A program made the position numbers and the translations under genes. From Prorocentrum cordatum (Eukaryota > Sar > Dinophyceae > Prorocentrales > Prorocentraceae), in contig CAUYUJ010016909.1 in NCBI GenBank assembly GCA_963575745.1, forward strand, positions 158,621 to 222,620: a DNA stretch of 64,000 bases, written 5' to 3'. Each line of letters opens with the position of its first letter. The first letter of the stretch is position 1. Under the pieces are notes generated by a model. That model was not told the DNA's origin and ran no database searches. It saw only the letters and a program-made list of their open reading frames with translations. Of the stretch, positions 10,296-21,409 are shown in pieces.

Positions 10296-11387
10296 TCCAC
10301 GTCCGGAGGTGACGTGCTGAGCGGCAGCGTTTTTCGGCGAACGCCTTAATGCAACGTATCCAACGTATCCAAAGATTCCATAAATGCAACATATTGTATG
10401 GTGTTACATTATTATGTCACCCCCGAACCCCCCTCTGGGAGCTGCGCCACACCGCCGGACCAAAATGACCCCCCCTTTCTGGGGCCCTAAAACCTTACAA
10501 AAACCAATGGAAAATCAGCCAATTCGGCCTCTTGGGCCTCTTGGGGCTCCAAGAGGGCCTCAAGATGGCCCTAAGACGGCCCAAGATATTCCCAACGGGG
10601 GCCCATGAGGCCCCCAAGACGGCCCCAAGAGGGCCCCAAAAGTTCCAGGGACGGCCCAACAGGGCCCAAGAGCGCCCATAACTGCGCCTCCAGAGGCCGA
10701 AATCATTGATTTCCCGATGGTTCTTGCAATATTTTAGCGTTCTCGCCTTTTTCGGCTTTCACAAATCCACGACGGCCCAAACAGCTTCCAGAATCGCCCC
10801 AGAACAACCCAAAAAACCCACAAGAGGGCCCCAAAACGGCCCAAGAGGGCTCCAAAACGACCCAAAGAGGCCCCCAAGACGGTCCAAGAGGCAGCGAAGA
10901 CGGCCCACGAGGACCACAAGAGGGCTCCAATGTGGCCGCGAGAGGCCCCCAAAACAGCCTCCGAGGGGGCGAAACGGCGCAAAAACGCCCCAAGACGGCC
11001 CAAGACGCCCCCAAGAGGCCCCAAGAGGCCCCCAACAAGCCTCCAAAAAGGCCCCCCGAAGCCTCCAAAAGGCCTCCAACAAACCCCCCAAAGGCCACAC
11101 AGCGACTGGTGTGTAATGTTTTTCCCCCCCCTTCTGGGCGAACTGCGGCGCAGCGCCAGCCAGGTGGAAGTTGATCACTGCGGCGCCCATGATTGGAGCC
11201 GGCGATGGAAGGGAAAATGGGGAGGGTGTATGAAAAGAAGGGAAGGGGGAAAACCCCCAAAGAAACCCCCAAAAGGCCAAAAGAAACTCCCAGCAGGCCC
11301 CCAAGAGGCCCCCAAAAGGCTCCCAAGAGGCCCCGCGACGACGTGATTGTACGTCCTCCGGACGTGCACCCCGCGAAGCGAGAGGAA
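10296..11387 (+). repeat. 1.09-kb composite repeat, unit 1
   Basis: The unit begins TCCACGTCCGGAGGTGACGT. It continues through GCGTTTTTCGGCGAACGCC, a unique AT-rich stretch (TGTTACATTATTATGTC), a satellite block, the core TTTTAGCGTTCTCGCC at about 10,731, a second satellite block, CACAGCGACTGGTGTGTAAT and GCCAGCCAGGTGGAAG, and ends in the 23-nt hairpin-loop motif. The next unit starts 1,092 bp later. It has no coding capacity. Confidence 0.75.
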
Positions 11388-11400
11388 TCCACGTCCGGAG
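11356..11400. repeat. 11-bp-stem hairpin with conserved 23-nt loop
   Basis: CTCCGGACGTG (11,356-11,366) and CACGTCCGGAG (11,390-11,400) pair perfectly around a loop that begins CACCCCGCGAAGCGAGAGG. The loop motif recurs at 13,416, 23,990 and 24,208 with at most one change. The stem occurs again at 13,406-13,450, and an arm of it lies at the inversion junction near 12,308-12,318. Confidence 0.7.
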
Positions 11401-12318
11401 GTGACGTGCTGAGCGGCAGCGTTTTTCGGCGAACGCCTTAATGCAACGTATCCAATGTATCCAAATATTCCATATTTGCAACATATTGCATTGTGTTACA
11501 TTATTATGTCTCCCCCCTAACCCCCCTCTGGGAGCTGCGCCACACCGCCGGACCAAAATGACCCCCCCTTCTGGGGGCCTAAAACCTTACAAAAACTTAT
11601 GGAAAATCAGCCAATTCGGCCTCTTGGGCCTCTTGGGGCTCCAAGAGGGCCTCAAGATGGCCCTAAGACGGCCCAAGATATTCCCAACGGGGGCCCATGA
11701 GGCCTCCAAGACGGCCCCAAGAGGGCCCCACAAGCTCCAAGGACGGCCTAACAGGGCCCAAGAGCGCCCATAACTGCGCCTCCACAAACCGAAATCATTG
11801 ATTTTCCTATGGTACGACCCAATGAGGCCCCCAAGACGGTCCAAGAGGCAGCGAAGACGGCCCAAGAGGACCACAAGAGGGCTCCAATGCGGCCGCGAGA
11901 GGCCCCCAAGACAGCCTCCGAGGGGGCGAAACGGCGCAAAAACGCTCCAAGACGGCCCAAGACGCCCCCACCCCAAGAGGCCCCAAGAGGCCCCCAACAA
12001 GCCTCCAAAAAGTCCCCCAGAAACCTCCAAAAGGCCTCCAACAAACCCCCCAAAGGCCACACAACGACTGGTGTGTAATGTTATTTTCCCCCCTCAAGGC
12101 GAACTGCGGCGCAGCGCCAGCCAGGTGGAAATTTGTCACTGCGGCGCCCATGATTGGAACCGGCGATGGAAAGGGAAGATGGGGAGGGTGTATGAAAAGG
12201 AGGGAGGGGGGAAAGCCCTTAAAGAAACCCCCGCAATGCCAAAAGAAACTCCCAGGAGGCCTCCAGGAGGCCTCCCAAGAGGCCCCGCGACGACGTGACT
12301 GCACGTGCTCCGGACGTG
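11388..12318 (+). repeat. 1.09-kb composite repeat, unit 2 (internally deleted)
   Basis: It is nearly identical to unit 1 from its start. The core AGCGTTCTCGCC segment is missing: at about 11,811 the sequence passes from ATTGATTTTCCTATGGT directly into satellite. It ends at an arm of the hairpin motif, where orientation switches. Confidence 0.7.
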
Positions 12319-12838
12319 ACCAACTTCCACCTGGCTGGCGCTGCGCCGCAGTTCGCCCAGAGGGGGGGAAATAACATTACACACCAGTCGCTGTGTGGCC
12401 TTTGGGGGGCTTGGAGGCCTTTTGGGGGCTTCTGGGGGACTTCTTGGAGGCTTGTTGGGGGCCTCTTGGGGCCTCTTGGGGGCGTCTTGGGCCGTCTTGG
12501 GGCGTTTTTGCGCCGTTTCGCCCCCTCGGAGGCTGTCTTGGGGGCCTCTCGCGGCCGCATTGGAGCCCCCTTGTGGTCCTCTTGGGCCGTTTTCGCTGCC
12601 TCTTGGACCGTCTTGGGGGCCTCTTTGGGTCGTTTTGGGGCCCTCTTGGGCCGTCTTGGGGCCCTATTGGGTTTTTTTGGGGGCCGTTCTGGGGCGATTC
12701 TGGACGCTGCTTGGGCCGTCATGAATTTTTGAAAGCCGAAAAAGACGAGAACGCCAAAATATTGGGAAAACCATCGGAAAATCAATGATTTCGGCCTCTG
12801 GAGGCGCGCTCTTGGGCCCTGTTGGGCCGTCCTTGGGT
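12319..12838 (-). repeat. Composite repeat segment in inverted orientation
   Basis: Reading + to -, this is the reverse complement of the second half of unit 1: CCACCTGGCTGGCGC, the satellite as GGCCTCTTGGGG, then GGCGAGAACGCT-type core sequence and AATCAATGATTTCGGCC. Its left junction falls at CCGGACGTG-AC, inside an arm of the hairpin motif. Its right junction is at TCC-AGAATCG, where forward sequence resumes with a short TCCA microhomology. Confidence 0.7.
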
Positions 12839-13436
12839 CCAGAATCGCCCCAGAACAACTTTAAAAAAACCCTAAGAGGGCCCCAAGACGGCCCAAGAGG
12901 GCCCCAAAACGACCCGAAGAGGCCCCCAAGACGGTCCAAGAGGCAGCGAAGACGGCCCAAGAGGACCACAAGAGGGCTCCAATGTGGCCGCGAGAGGCCC
13001 CCAAGACAGCCTCCGAGGGGGCGAAACGGCGCAAAAGCGCCCCAAGACGGCCCAAGACGCCCCCAAGAGGCCCCAATAGGCCCCCAACAAGCCTCCAAGA
13101 AGTCCCCCAGAAGCCTCCAAAAGGCCTCCAACAAACCCCCCAAAGGCCACACAGCGACTGGTGTGTAATGTTTTCCCCCCCCCTTCTGGGCGAACTGCGG
13201 CGCAGCGCCAGCCAGGTGGAAGTTGGTCACTGCGGCGCCCATGATTGGAGCTGGCGATGGAAGGGAAAATGGGGAGGGTGAAAAGGAGGGGGGGGGGGGG
13301 GGGAAGCCCCCAAAGAAGCCCCCAAGAGGCCAAAAGAAACTCCCAAAAGGCTTCCAGGAGGCCCCCAAAAGGCTCCCAAGAGGCCCCGCGACGAGGACCC
13401 CGTGCTCTGGACGTGCACCCCGCGAAGCGAGAGGAA
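12839..13436 (+). repeat. 1.09-kb composite repeat, unit 3 (3' part)
   Basis: Forward orientation resumes at AGAATCGCCCCAGAACAAC and runs through satellite, CACAGCGACTGGTGTG, GCCAGCCAGGTGG and the 23-nt loop motif at 13,416. A G homopolymer of about 18 lies near 13,290. Confidence 0.7.
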
Positions 13437-14115
13437 TCCACGTCCGGAGGCGACGTGCTGAGCGGCAGCGTTTTTCGGCGAACGCCTTAATGCAACGTGT
13501 CCAATGTATCCAATGATTGCATAATTGCCGCATGTTGTGCTGTGTAACATTATAATTTCTCCCCCCCCGCCCCCCCCCCCCCCCCCCCCTCTGGAGCCGC
13601 GCCACAGCGCCGTGCCAAATCTGGAGGCCCTCACCCTGGGGGCCCAAACCTAAAACAACCAATTGAAAATCAATATTTTTGGCTTAGTGGGCCTGTGGGG
13701 GACTCCAAATGGGCCTCGGGATGGCCCCAGGGCGGCCCAACGCGGCCCAAGACGGCCCAATATGGTCCCAAGAGGGCCCACGAGGCCCCCAAGACGGCCC
13801 AAGAGGGCCCCAAGAGGGCCCCAAAGAGCGCCTCCAGAGGCAAAAATCATTGATCTCCTATTGGTTTTTGAATGGTTTTAGCGTTCTCGCTTTTCTCGGT
13901 TTTCAGAGAATCATGACGGCCCAAGCAGCCTCCAAGAAGATCCCAAGACGGCCCAAGAAGCCCCCGAGAGGGCCCCAAGGGGCCAGACGGCGCAAGAGCG
14001 CCCCAAGACGGCGCAAGACGTCAACAAGAAGCCCCGAGAGGCCCCAAAGCGGCCCCAAAGACGCCCCAATAAGCCCCGAAGAAGCTTCAAAGAGGCCCCC
14101 AAGAGCTGCCCCCCA
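13437..14115 (+). repeat. 1.09-kb composite repeat, unit 4 (diverged)
   Basis: It starts with the same TCCACGTCCGGAGGCGACGT and CAGCGTTTTTCGGCG. It carries a long C homopolymer at about 13,562-13,590, a satellite block, the core TTTTAGCGTTCTCGC at about 13,875 and more satellite. It stops against the inverted-repeat element at 14,121. Confidence 0.65.
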
Positions 14116-14120
14116 GGATC

Positions 14121-14832
14121 GGCGACACGTAAGAGTGACCCTAGGCAAGAGTGCCCTTTGGTGCGCGGCCTTAGGGGGGCCCGTGGGGGCCTGGCGCAAC
14201 CGCGCAAGCCGAGGCCGTCGGATTGCATCGACGATCGGTGGGGCGCGCTTCGACAGATCCCTAGCGTCAGCAGGCAATTGCGGACCTCCACCATTTCGTT
14301 CTGGGCGCCCCAGAACGCCCGCCCGAGGGCTCTGCGAAGCCAGACGTAATCGGGCGCCACCCTGGAATGTTCTGGCACTGCCGGGCCGCATCGCGATGAC
14401 GTCTGACCGGGTCCGGCGTCAAGGCCGAAACCGGGCCGCAACTTGCCCCCCCGCGGCCGCAAATGACTTTCAATAGTCAAGAATTGACTTGTAGAGCGCG
14501 GAATGCGAAAAGTTAGTCAAAGTTAGTCAAAGCTAGTCAAAGTTAGCCAAAATTATTCCAGGACGATTTGGGACCGGCCCCAAAGCGGAGAGCACGTCGC
14601 CCGCTCGACTGGCCCCCCCTCGCCAAACGAAGCACGCGGCAGAATGCACCGCGCGTGCGATGCGATCGATTGCGAGGGGCGCACCCAGAATCAAGCGCGC
14701 TCTGATGCGATCGCAGACCGGTGCAGCGCGTGCCGACACGAGGCCGAGCGCGCTCCTCAAGAAAATCTGTCCGACCCCATCAGGGCCAACACTAAAGGTC
14801 ACTCTGGCCAAGGGTCACTCTTACGCGTAGCC
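14121..14832. mobile_element. 0.7-kb element with 39-bp terminal inverted repeats
   Basis: The left end (14,125-14,163, ACACGTAAGAGTGACCCTAG...) matches the reverse complement of 14,790-14,828 (ACGCGTAAGAGTGACCCTTG...) with about six differences. The match weakens but continues to 14,121 and 14,832. The interior is GC-rich and includes four tandem AAAGTTAGTCA units (about 14,510-14,545). No transposase is encoded, so it looks like a non-autonomous DNA element. No clear target duplication is visible. Confidence 0.7.
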
Positions 14833-15104
14833 TACAGGAGACCGCCCAGAAGCCCCGGGGATGGCAGGGCGGAGCGCCACGCGCGCGCGGCAGCCGAGCA
14901 GGTCGCGCTATCCAGCGATCATCTTCCACATGATTATTGAACAGTTTGTCGCAGCGGCGATTGCCAGTCCGGATCGGTTGCGCGGCGCCTACTCTGCCCG
15001 CCAGCAAGCGGGGCAGAGCATGCCTGCCCTGTCGCGCTGGGAACTGCGCACGGCTTCTCGCCTAAACATGCCGAGCACCGCGCGCATGTTAAACTTCGAT
15101 CCCG

Positions 15105-15848
15105 TCACTGAGCGCAGGTCCACCCTTTCATGTTCCAGACTCTGCACTTGGCCGTCTTCGGCCGCGGAGCCGAGCCACCGTGTCGCGCGCGGCGGAAATT
15201 TGCAAGACTCGCGCCAGAAACTGGCGCTGCATGTCGAGCGCTCTGGAGGCCTTGCCCCGCGGCCCCCCCCTGCAGAGGGGCTTTTTTTTCGCCCAGACAA
15301 TATGTGAGCGCGGCGTCTTTGACGCCCTTGTGCATCTTAGAAAAAGCTGCGTCGAACTGCCCCGCGGGCTCGCCCCGCTGGCAGATTCGACGTTCGAAGA
15401 GGCGGGCCGCCGACAAAATGCCGAAATGCTGCCTCTCGGGGGCGCGCGCCGCGCAAGCGGCGAGGTCCACCGCCCCTCTGCTTTTCAGGTCATCCGCCTC
15501 GCTGCGTCGGAAAATCGTCAATGTCTTGGGCTCGGCGCAGCGATTGCAGACGAGCACGTCTCTGCCTTTCGCGGCGAATGGCGTTGCAGCCGCGGCGGGT
15601 GCGCCCGAAGCAGAGGTCCGCTTCTGAACGTAGAGGGCGCACCTCCTCCGCGCACCCTGGCTCAGCACCGTCACGGCGTGCTCCAAAGGATCATCCGTTC
15701 TCGCGCCACTTCCCGGGAAGTTGCCCTGTCTCTTTTGCTGGTGGCAATCGGTGCGCTGGAACGTGGCGCCCACCAACTTCTTCGACGACCTGGGCGCGGC
15801 TTCCTTCTCTGCCTCGGCCCAGCCAGCTCGCGTCTGTTCCGTCGTCAT
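15105..15848 (-). pseudogene. Helitron helicase C-terminal tail
   Basis: This open segment of about 247 codons follows the last helicase motif in the same direction. It contains ordinary-looking coding sequence (VCNRCAEPKTLTIFRRSEAD, KMHKGVKDAALTYCLGEKK) with a CXXC pair. No conserved domain is identified. Its assignment to the Helitron rests on position and continuity. It may instead be unrelated sequence downstream of the element. Confidence 0.4.
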
Positions 15849-16641
15849 CTCCCCTGCTGTGAGGGGTGCAGAAGCCGCGGCCCCGTCTGATGCCCCTGGC
15901 GGAACAGCAGTGGCGAAAAAGGCTGGGTGATGGTCAGGTCATCAGCTCTCCTGGCACGGCTGGTGGCCACGTAGCCAAGGGGGACCATGGACGAACGGTG
16001 CGTCGTCCGCGCGCCCAGTCCAGGAGATCGATGATGGCCCGCGGAAGAGTGGAGCCGTTGACGCAGTGGGCCGCGGCGGCGAAGCGCGGGAAGAGCGGGG
16101 GCCCCGCGCGCTTCGCCATGGCCTTGAAGCCGGGGCTTCGATCCCAGGAGATTTCCTTCAGCTTCACCGGGAAGGCGCCAGCGGGCTGATTGCCGAAGCG
16201 GGGGGCCGTCCTTCTTGGAATTCTCACCATGATCGCATCGGGCACGTGCTGCAGGACCAGCTCTGGCTCGGACCTCTGCTCGTTCACCAGCTTCGAGCCG
16301 TCGGGGTAGAGGGCCTAGCCAGTCACTGTCCTCCAGGAGTGCTTGCATGCCCCCGCCTCCGCATTCTCTGTGGTCGCGAAGCGCGCATCCCTTCAAAGAT
16401 CGGTAGCGCGCCCGGAACTCCGCCAGTCTTTTCCTCTGGGTACATGAGCCAGTTCTGCCTGGCGTGGGCGAGCGACTCCTGCGACCTGCATGCGTCGTCC
16501 CGAGCGAGGGGGGCGTCGCGCGCCACCACCCAGAGGAGCTGCTTCCCAGCATTTGCTGCCGCAGTCGCCGCTCGCAGAGTCGAATTCTGCTCTTCGGGGC
16601 GTTGTGCTGGTGCACGAGCACCGCGCCGGCGAACGCCGTGC
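15849..16641 (-). pseudogene. Helitron helicase, C-terminal motifs, two frames
   Basis: The terminal helicase motifs of Helitron Pif1 are split between frames. One frame (15,934-16,287) has GPPLFPRFAAAAHCVNGSTL, which matches the usual PL-P-F--TAH--QG-TL block, then AIIDLLDW. The other frame (about 15,936-15,977) has GYVATSRARRADDLTI followed by QPFSPLLFRQG, the expected YVALSR motif and its continuation. At least one indel therefore lies near 15,980-16,000. The helicase cannot be made as one chain. Confidence 0.8.
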
Positions 16642-19200
16642 TCACCTCCGCTGTCTGGCATCGCTCCGAGAGGTGACGCGGCAGCGCCGACGGCGTTCCG
16701 CGCTGCAGTCAGCGCGCTCAAGAGCTCGCATGTCCTGCCAGGCCCGACCCTCTCGGAACATCCGCGGCCACGCAACTGACCAGAGCGCGCGGCACTTCGC
16801 CTTCCTGCAGCCGAGGTGCCCCGTCGAGGCCTCGGCGCTGCTGGGGCATGCGGGCATCCATGAGCCGGGCACGTCAGTGGGGAAGCTGCGGGCGAAATCG
16901 TACATCCTGTCCGACAGATCCCCCGCGCGAGCTTCTTCGAGGAAGCTCCTCCACCACGGGTCTGAGCAGCGGTGCGACTGGGCCAGGGCGTAGAGGTCCA
17001 AGTGCGGCAAGCCCTCTGTCCAAAACAATTCGAGTGCGCGGCCGACGTCGGCGGGCCGCTGTAAGAAAGGATCGGCAACAATGCCGAGAGTCCTCGCGAG
17101 CGGGATCTGCCACAGGTCTCCGAGCAGTACCAGGTTCAGCCCGCCGAACAACGCGAACTGTTTCGGGGCGCGTACGTCAACGGCCCACGGGTTCCCCATC
17201 TCCCTCGTCGAGTCTTCCACCTGCCTCTGCACAGCGCCCAGCAGCTCCACGGACACGTTCTCCACCTTGTCGATGATAAGCCAGCGCATGTGCTGGATTT
17301 TCGTGTGCAGCACGTTCTCCGACCGCTCCCTTCTTCCCGCCAGGCTGGACCCCCGTGATGAGATCGATCCCAGCTTGCTGAAGTTGTGGGTCGTCTTCCC
17401 CCCGGTGCTGCTTGCCATGGAATTCATTGGGGTGGTCTTCATGAAGTGCACCTCGTGCTCCCGTCCCATGCACGCGGGGAGCAACCCCGCCTCCTCCTCG
17501 CACAGCCACCGGATGACCTTCGACTTCCCTGATCCTGGCAGGCCGAGAACGAACGGCCTGGAGCATGGCGATCCGCGCGGCTGGTCCTGCTCGCTAGCCT
17601 CCTGGACGCACCTGTCGGCGACGGCATTCAGGATGCTCATCTGCTGCGGGTCGGGAATGATCTGGTGCGTCTGAAGTCCTGCGATCGGGCAGGGATCAGC
17701 ATGGGCAGGCCTCTCAGCACACTTCTCAAATACCTTAAACTGCTTCACGACCCTTTCAGCTACGCACCACATGTGCCCTGCCACCTGCCTCACACGCTCA
17801 GACGCGTGCATGTGTACATTATGTACATATGTTAACACGCATGCGAATGTAAACGCATGCATGCATCTTCTACGGAAAACGCATGGCGCGAACGAGGCAC
17901 TGCAGGCGGGCGCTGCGACATCCACGACAGTGCGCACACAAAACCAATCATCAACCCTTCCACATACTTGGATCGACTCATCACTCACGACAGACATGAC
18001 GCTACGCAGTACATGCTCCGCGCAAGCTCGGTCGGAGACGCGCGTGCTCTGATGCCGAGGACTTTTCATGTTCGATAACTGCTTCCAGAGCGAAACAGAG
18101 CGGGCGCTCCGACCCAACTGCCTGCATTCCACGTCTCCCGATTGCCCCCCCCCCCGTCCTCTCCGCCTGCTCTGGATGTTGCTTGTCAGGCCAGCGTAGC
18201 CAGGGTGCAGCTTGTCCCGCTTCTTCGGGCGCGCCAATTTCTGCGGCGGCTCCCAGGCATTCCCGCGAGCACCCGCTGGCAGCGATCTGTAATGCCGAAG
18301 AGCTGACTGGCGCTGTGGCACGCGCCGCGTGGGCTCGGTGTTCGGCGGGCCCCAGAAGAACATGCTCTGCTCCGGCGCTTTGTGCACCGAGCGGGGGAGT
18401 TGCCCAGTGTCCTCGCCAGCGGCATCCGCCCTGGCGTCTCGGCCCACTCGCCGCAACTCTGCCATGATGCTGATGGGGCTGAGAACCGGGAACGCGTCCT
18501 CGGGCAGCGCCTCGACTGGCTTCGACTCCTGGTCGCCCTCATCTTCGTCGGCGATCTCCAGCATCGTCGTCACGGTGCGAAGCGCGTTCGCCCGCAGCAC
18601 GCGGTTGGAATCCGAGGCGATGTGGCTGCGATGGTAGTGCTTCAGGGCTACTCGGAAGCTCGGCGCGCTCCTCCCAGAGCGCCGGCGCTTCGGCGGCAAG
18701 TTCAGATTCTTCGTTTGCGGAACAAGGCCCCGAGAAGATTCGCACTTGCACACCAGAGTCCATGGAAGGAAATACGCAGACAGGATGGCGCTGCGGCGCT
18801 CGGCCGTCATGTCGGGCTGCGGCATGACGGACCCAATGAAGGGTAGCGCTGGGACGCCCCGTGGAACAATCGCGTACATGTGGGCGAAGTCCAGGTCGTC
18901 TGGGCCCTCTTCGAGCGCAAAATACATGGATTCGTCCGCGGGTGGCTTCGCGACATAGCGGACCCCAGGCCGCGGAGGCCCATCAGCCGCCACCGGCGGC
19001 GAATTCGCCGTCCACTCCGTCGGGCCCGTCGATGGCTTCGAAGCATCTCTTGGCGGCGGGCACATTGGTACCACCTCGTGCAAGCGGACGAACTCGTACG
19101 GGCTCGAAGTCTTCAGCTCGGCATGGTTCGGTCGGTAGGCGTACGCGCGCGCCGTCGCGTCCGGCGGCGCGGCCACCTCGCCTGCGTCCGTGAACAGCAT
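16642..19200 (-). pseudogene. Helitron Pif1-type helicase domain, 852-codon open segment
   Basis: This is the longest open segment of the element. Residues 1-50 hold the Helitron signature YAYRPNHAEL...SPYEFVRLHEV. The Walker A motif LGLPGSGKS is at about residue 551. The downstream PMNSMASSTGGKTTHNFSKLG block is typical of Helitron helicases. Walker B should read IIDE but reads LIIDKVEN (Lys codon at 17,266-17,268; one G-to-A change would give it). The GDxxQLP motif appears as GDLWQIPL at about residue 692. A stretch at about residues 350-500 (17.7-18.15 kb) with alternating CATGTGTACATT-type DNA looks like an insertion or intron. The Walker B substitution should abolish ATP hydrolysis. Confidence 0.85.
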
Positions 19201-20131
19201 GGACCTCCTGGCGCCGCGCCGTCGCGGGCCCTGCCCGAGTCTCGTCCGGCACGATCTGGAGGAAGCAGCCCGCGTAGAAGTCGGCGACAGGGCGCGACGT
19301 GATGCACTCCGCTGCGAGCGGATTTGGCCCGTCCGCGAAGTGCGCCAAGCTCGCTTCCTCGAAGATCGTCCGCGCCGCGCCCTTGGCCCCCCGATCCCCG
19401 CTGCAGCGGTGAACAGTGTTCATCGTCTGCTGCAACTCGGACTTCCCTTGGATTCGCTCGGCCAGCGAGGACAGACAGGTCTTCGCAAATTCCCGCGCCC
19501 CCCTCCCGACGCGCCGCACCTTGGAAATGTGCCCCTCCAATGTACCGCGAGAAGTTCGACGTGGACCGCTGCGCCGCGAACGCGAGGCGTCGAAGGCACT
19601 CTTCTCCTGTCTCTTCTCTGGCGCGGTGTCGACGCAGGCAAGTCGGGTCGCGAGTGATGCCTGTAATGAGCGGCAGCCGTCTCTTCGGCGCGGCGCGCGC
19701 GTTGCTCCGAAATGCCGCCGCAAACGCTGGACAAGTCCCGCTCAAGAAATCGTCGTTCCGGGGGCCCACGATCTCGCGCAACGCATTCCGCGATCCGTTC
19801 ACCTTAAGCCCGACTTCCTTGGCCACCTGAGGGCACGCGACACGAGACCTCGCTCCGTCTGGGGCCGCCGGAAGCATGGTATTCGGGAAGCCGCGTTTGC
19901 ACTTGTCACCGTGCTTGCAGCCTTTCTTGATGCATTGTGCGTGAGCGGCTTCCCAGTGGGATGGTGGTGATGTGGGGCCTTCGAGGAAATCATCTGCGCG
20001 TCTGCCTCGTAAGCCAGCTTGAAGCTGGCCGCGTCGGCGCCGCAAGCAACGGCATCGTGCACTGCGCCCCGCTTCGTCCTCGGCTCGGCATGGTCCATAT
20101 AGGAGGGCCACCGACGCAGACCTACGTGCTC
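19201..20131 (-). pseudogene. Helitron Rep-helicase middle region, frameshifted
   Basis: Two frames carry consecutive pieces. The first, which extends up to 20,225, has CIKKGCKHGDKCKRGFP (cysteine cluster), VACPQVAKEVGLKVNGSRN, GPRNDDFLSGTCPAF and RLPLITGITRDPTC. These match the conserved block between Rep and helicase in Helitrons. The second, from about 19,560 down, has GHISKVRRVGRGAREFAKT, then TIFEEASLAHFADGPNPLAAE. The switch occurs near 19,550-19,570. Confidence 0.8.
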
Positions 20132-21409
20132 TCATGCGCAGTGATGCTGCCGCCATACCAACTCCAACGACGGAAGGTTTTCCCGGTGCTCCTCGGGGGC
20201 CGAGGGATCTCCCCTGTGGGCCCACGCGCGCCGCTCCTTCGCCGAGTCCGCCAAGCCAGGGCCCCCCCGAATTTCCCTCGCGATCTCAGTCAAGGGCGCG
20301 CGCTGGAACGCGTTCGCGAGGTAGGCGAACCCGCGGAAGTGGAGCGCGCCTAGGCGCTGGTTCTCCACGGCGCCAAGTAGAGCTGCAGCAACCCCGAAAA
20401 TGCCGCCCATGTGGCGCGAGTTGGAGCCGAACTTGCCCATGCAGCAGCACCGGGGCTGCCTGCGATATCTTCGCGCGACGCCGCACTCGGCGCGCGGCCG
20501 CAGGCCCAGGAGGCGCCCCGAGATCACGTGCACGGCGACGCGGAAGCCCTGAACGACCGACAGAGGATCGTTGGCCACTTCGCACCGACGCAAATCGAAA
20601 TCGTGGGGCTCCGCGTCGGCGCACTCCGACAGCGAGGGCCGCTCCCGTGACGCGAACCGCTTTCCGATGGAATTCCGTTCGTCGTCTGTGCAACCCGCGC
20701 GCAGCAGCGGGTCGCCCTGGCGTACTCTGCGCAGACGCATGACCAGCCAGGACTGCTTCTCATTGGGCGAAATGGTGATGCAAAGCCCGTGCCCGTAACC
20801 AATCGCGCCAGACTGGAAGACGCGGCCCACCCTGCGACGCAGTTCCTGGGCGCCTGCAAGGGCGCTCGTCACCGCGCGCGTGTTGTGCACGATCTGTTAC
20901 TGGGTCGTGTCCAGGCCGTGCGCCGTGTGCAGCGCCGTCAAGTTGCCAGCAATTGGCCGCCTCTTCGGCCCGTAGTACCCCTTCGCCAACAGGTCGTGCA
21001 ACCCGCGGGCGGCCGTCGTGAGGCGCTCCTCGAACGCTGATCCTTCTTCGTCCTGGTACTTCCCCACTTTGCTCCCCAACCTCGCGGCGCTGCCCAAAAA
21101 GCGGAAGTGGGCGTTGCGCATGCCTGGGATGAGGAGCCAGTCCGATCGGATCTGGCGCTCCACTCGGCGGCGCGCGCCTGCCAACCACATCCCCCTGCCG
21201 ATGGATGGCCGGTTCTCTACTTCCTCGGGCCGCCCCGTTGACCGTTTTCGATGCGCGACGTCGGCACCATTGCGCCAGGCCTTCATGAAGTCTGGTCCCC
21301 CGCTCTGCCGCAGTAGCGCGTGCGGGAACGCAATCGCGGGATACTTCCCATTCCACTGCTCCATCCAGGCCGCGTCGGCGACGTGCGGGGCGACTGGCCC
21401 GCCGTCCAT
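20132..21409 (-). pseudogene. Helitron Rep (HUH endonuclease) domain with in-frame TAA
   Basis: One frame runs from 21,409 to 20,132 apart from a TAA at 20,897-20,899, inside GLDTTQ-stop-QIVHNTRA. The second part holds the Helitron_like_N core: GHGLCITISPNEKQSWLVMRL, DPLLRAG, and GALHFRGFAYL. The HUH motif of Rep should be His-hydrophobic-His. Here it is His-Phe-Arg (20,333-20,341), one CAC-to-CGC change. His residues of this motif bind the catalytic metal, so the enzyme would be inactive. The first part (WLLIPGMRNAHFRFLGSAA) precedes Rep in related elements. Confidence 0.85.

Noticed and set aside
6430-14100. Long collagen-like or Trp/Leu/Gly-rich ORFs on both strands
   Set aside because: They translate the CCCAAGAGGCC satellite and persist in several frames at once.
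14833-15104. Helitron 3' terminus (CTRR plus hairpin)
   Set aside because: I could not find a convincing hairpin followed by CTRR at an A/T target, so the end is left undefined.
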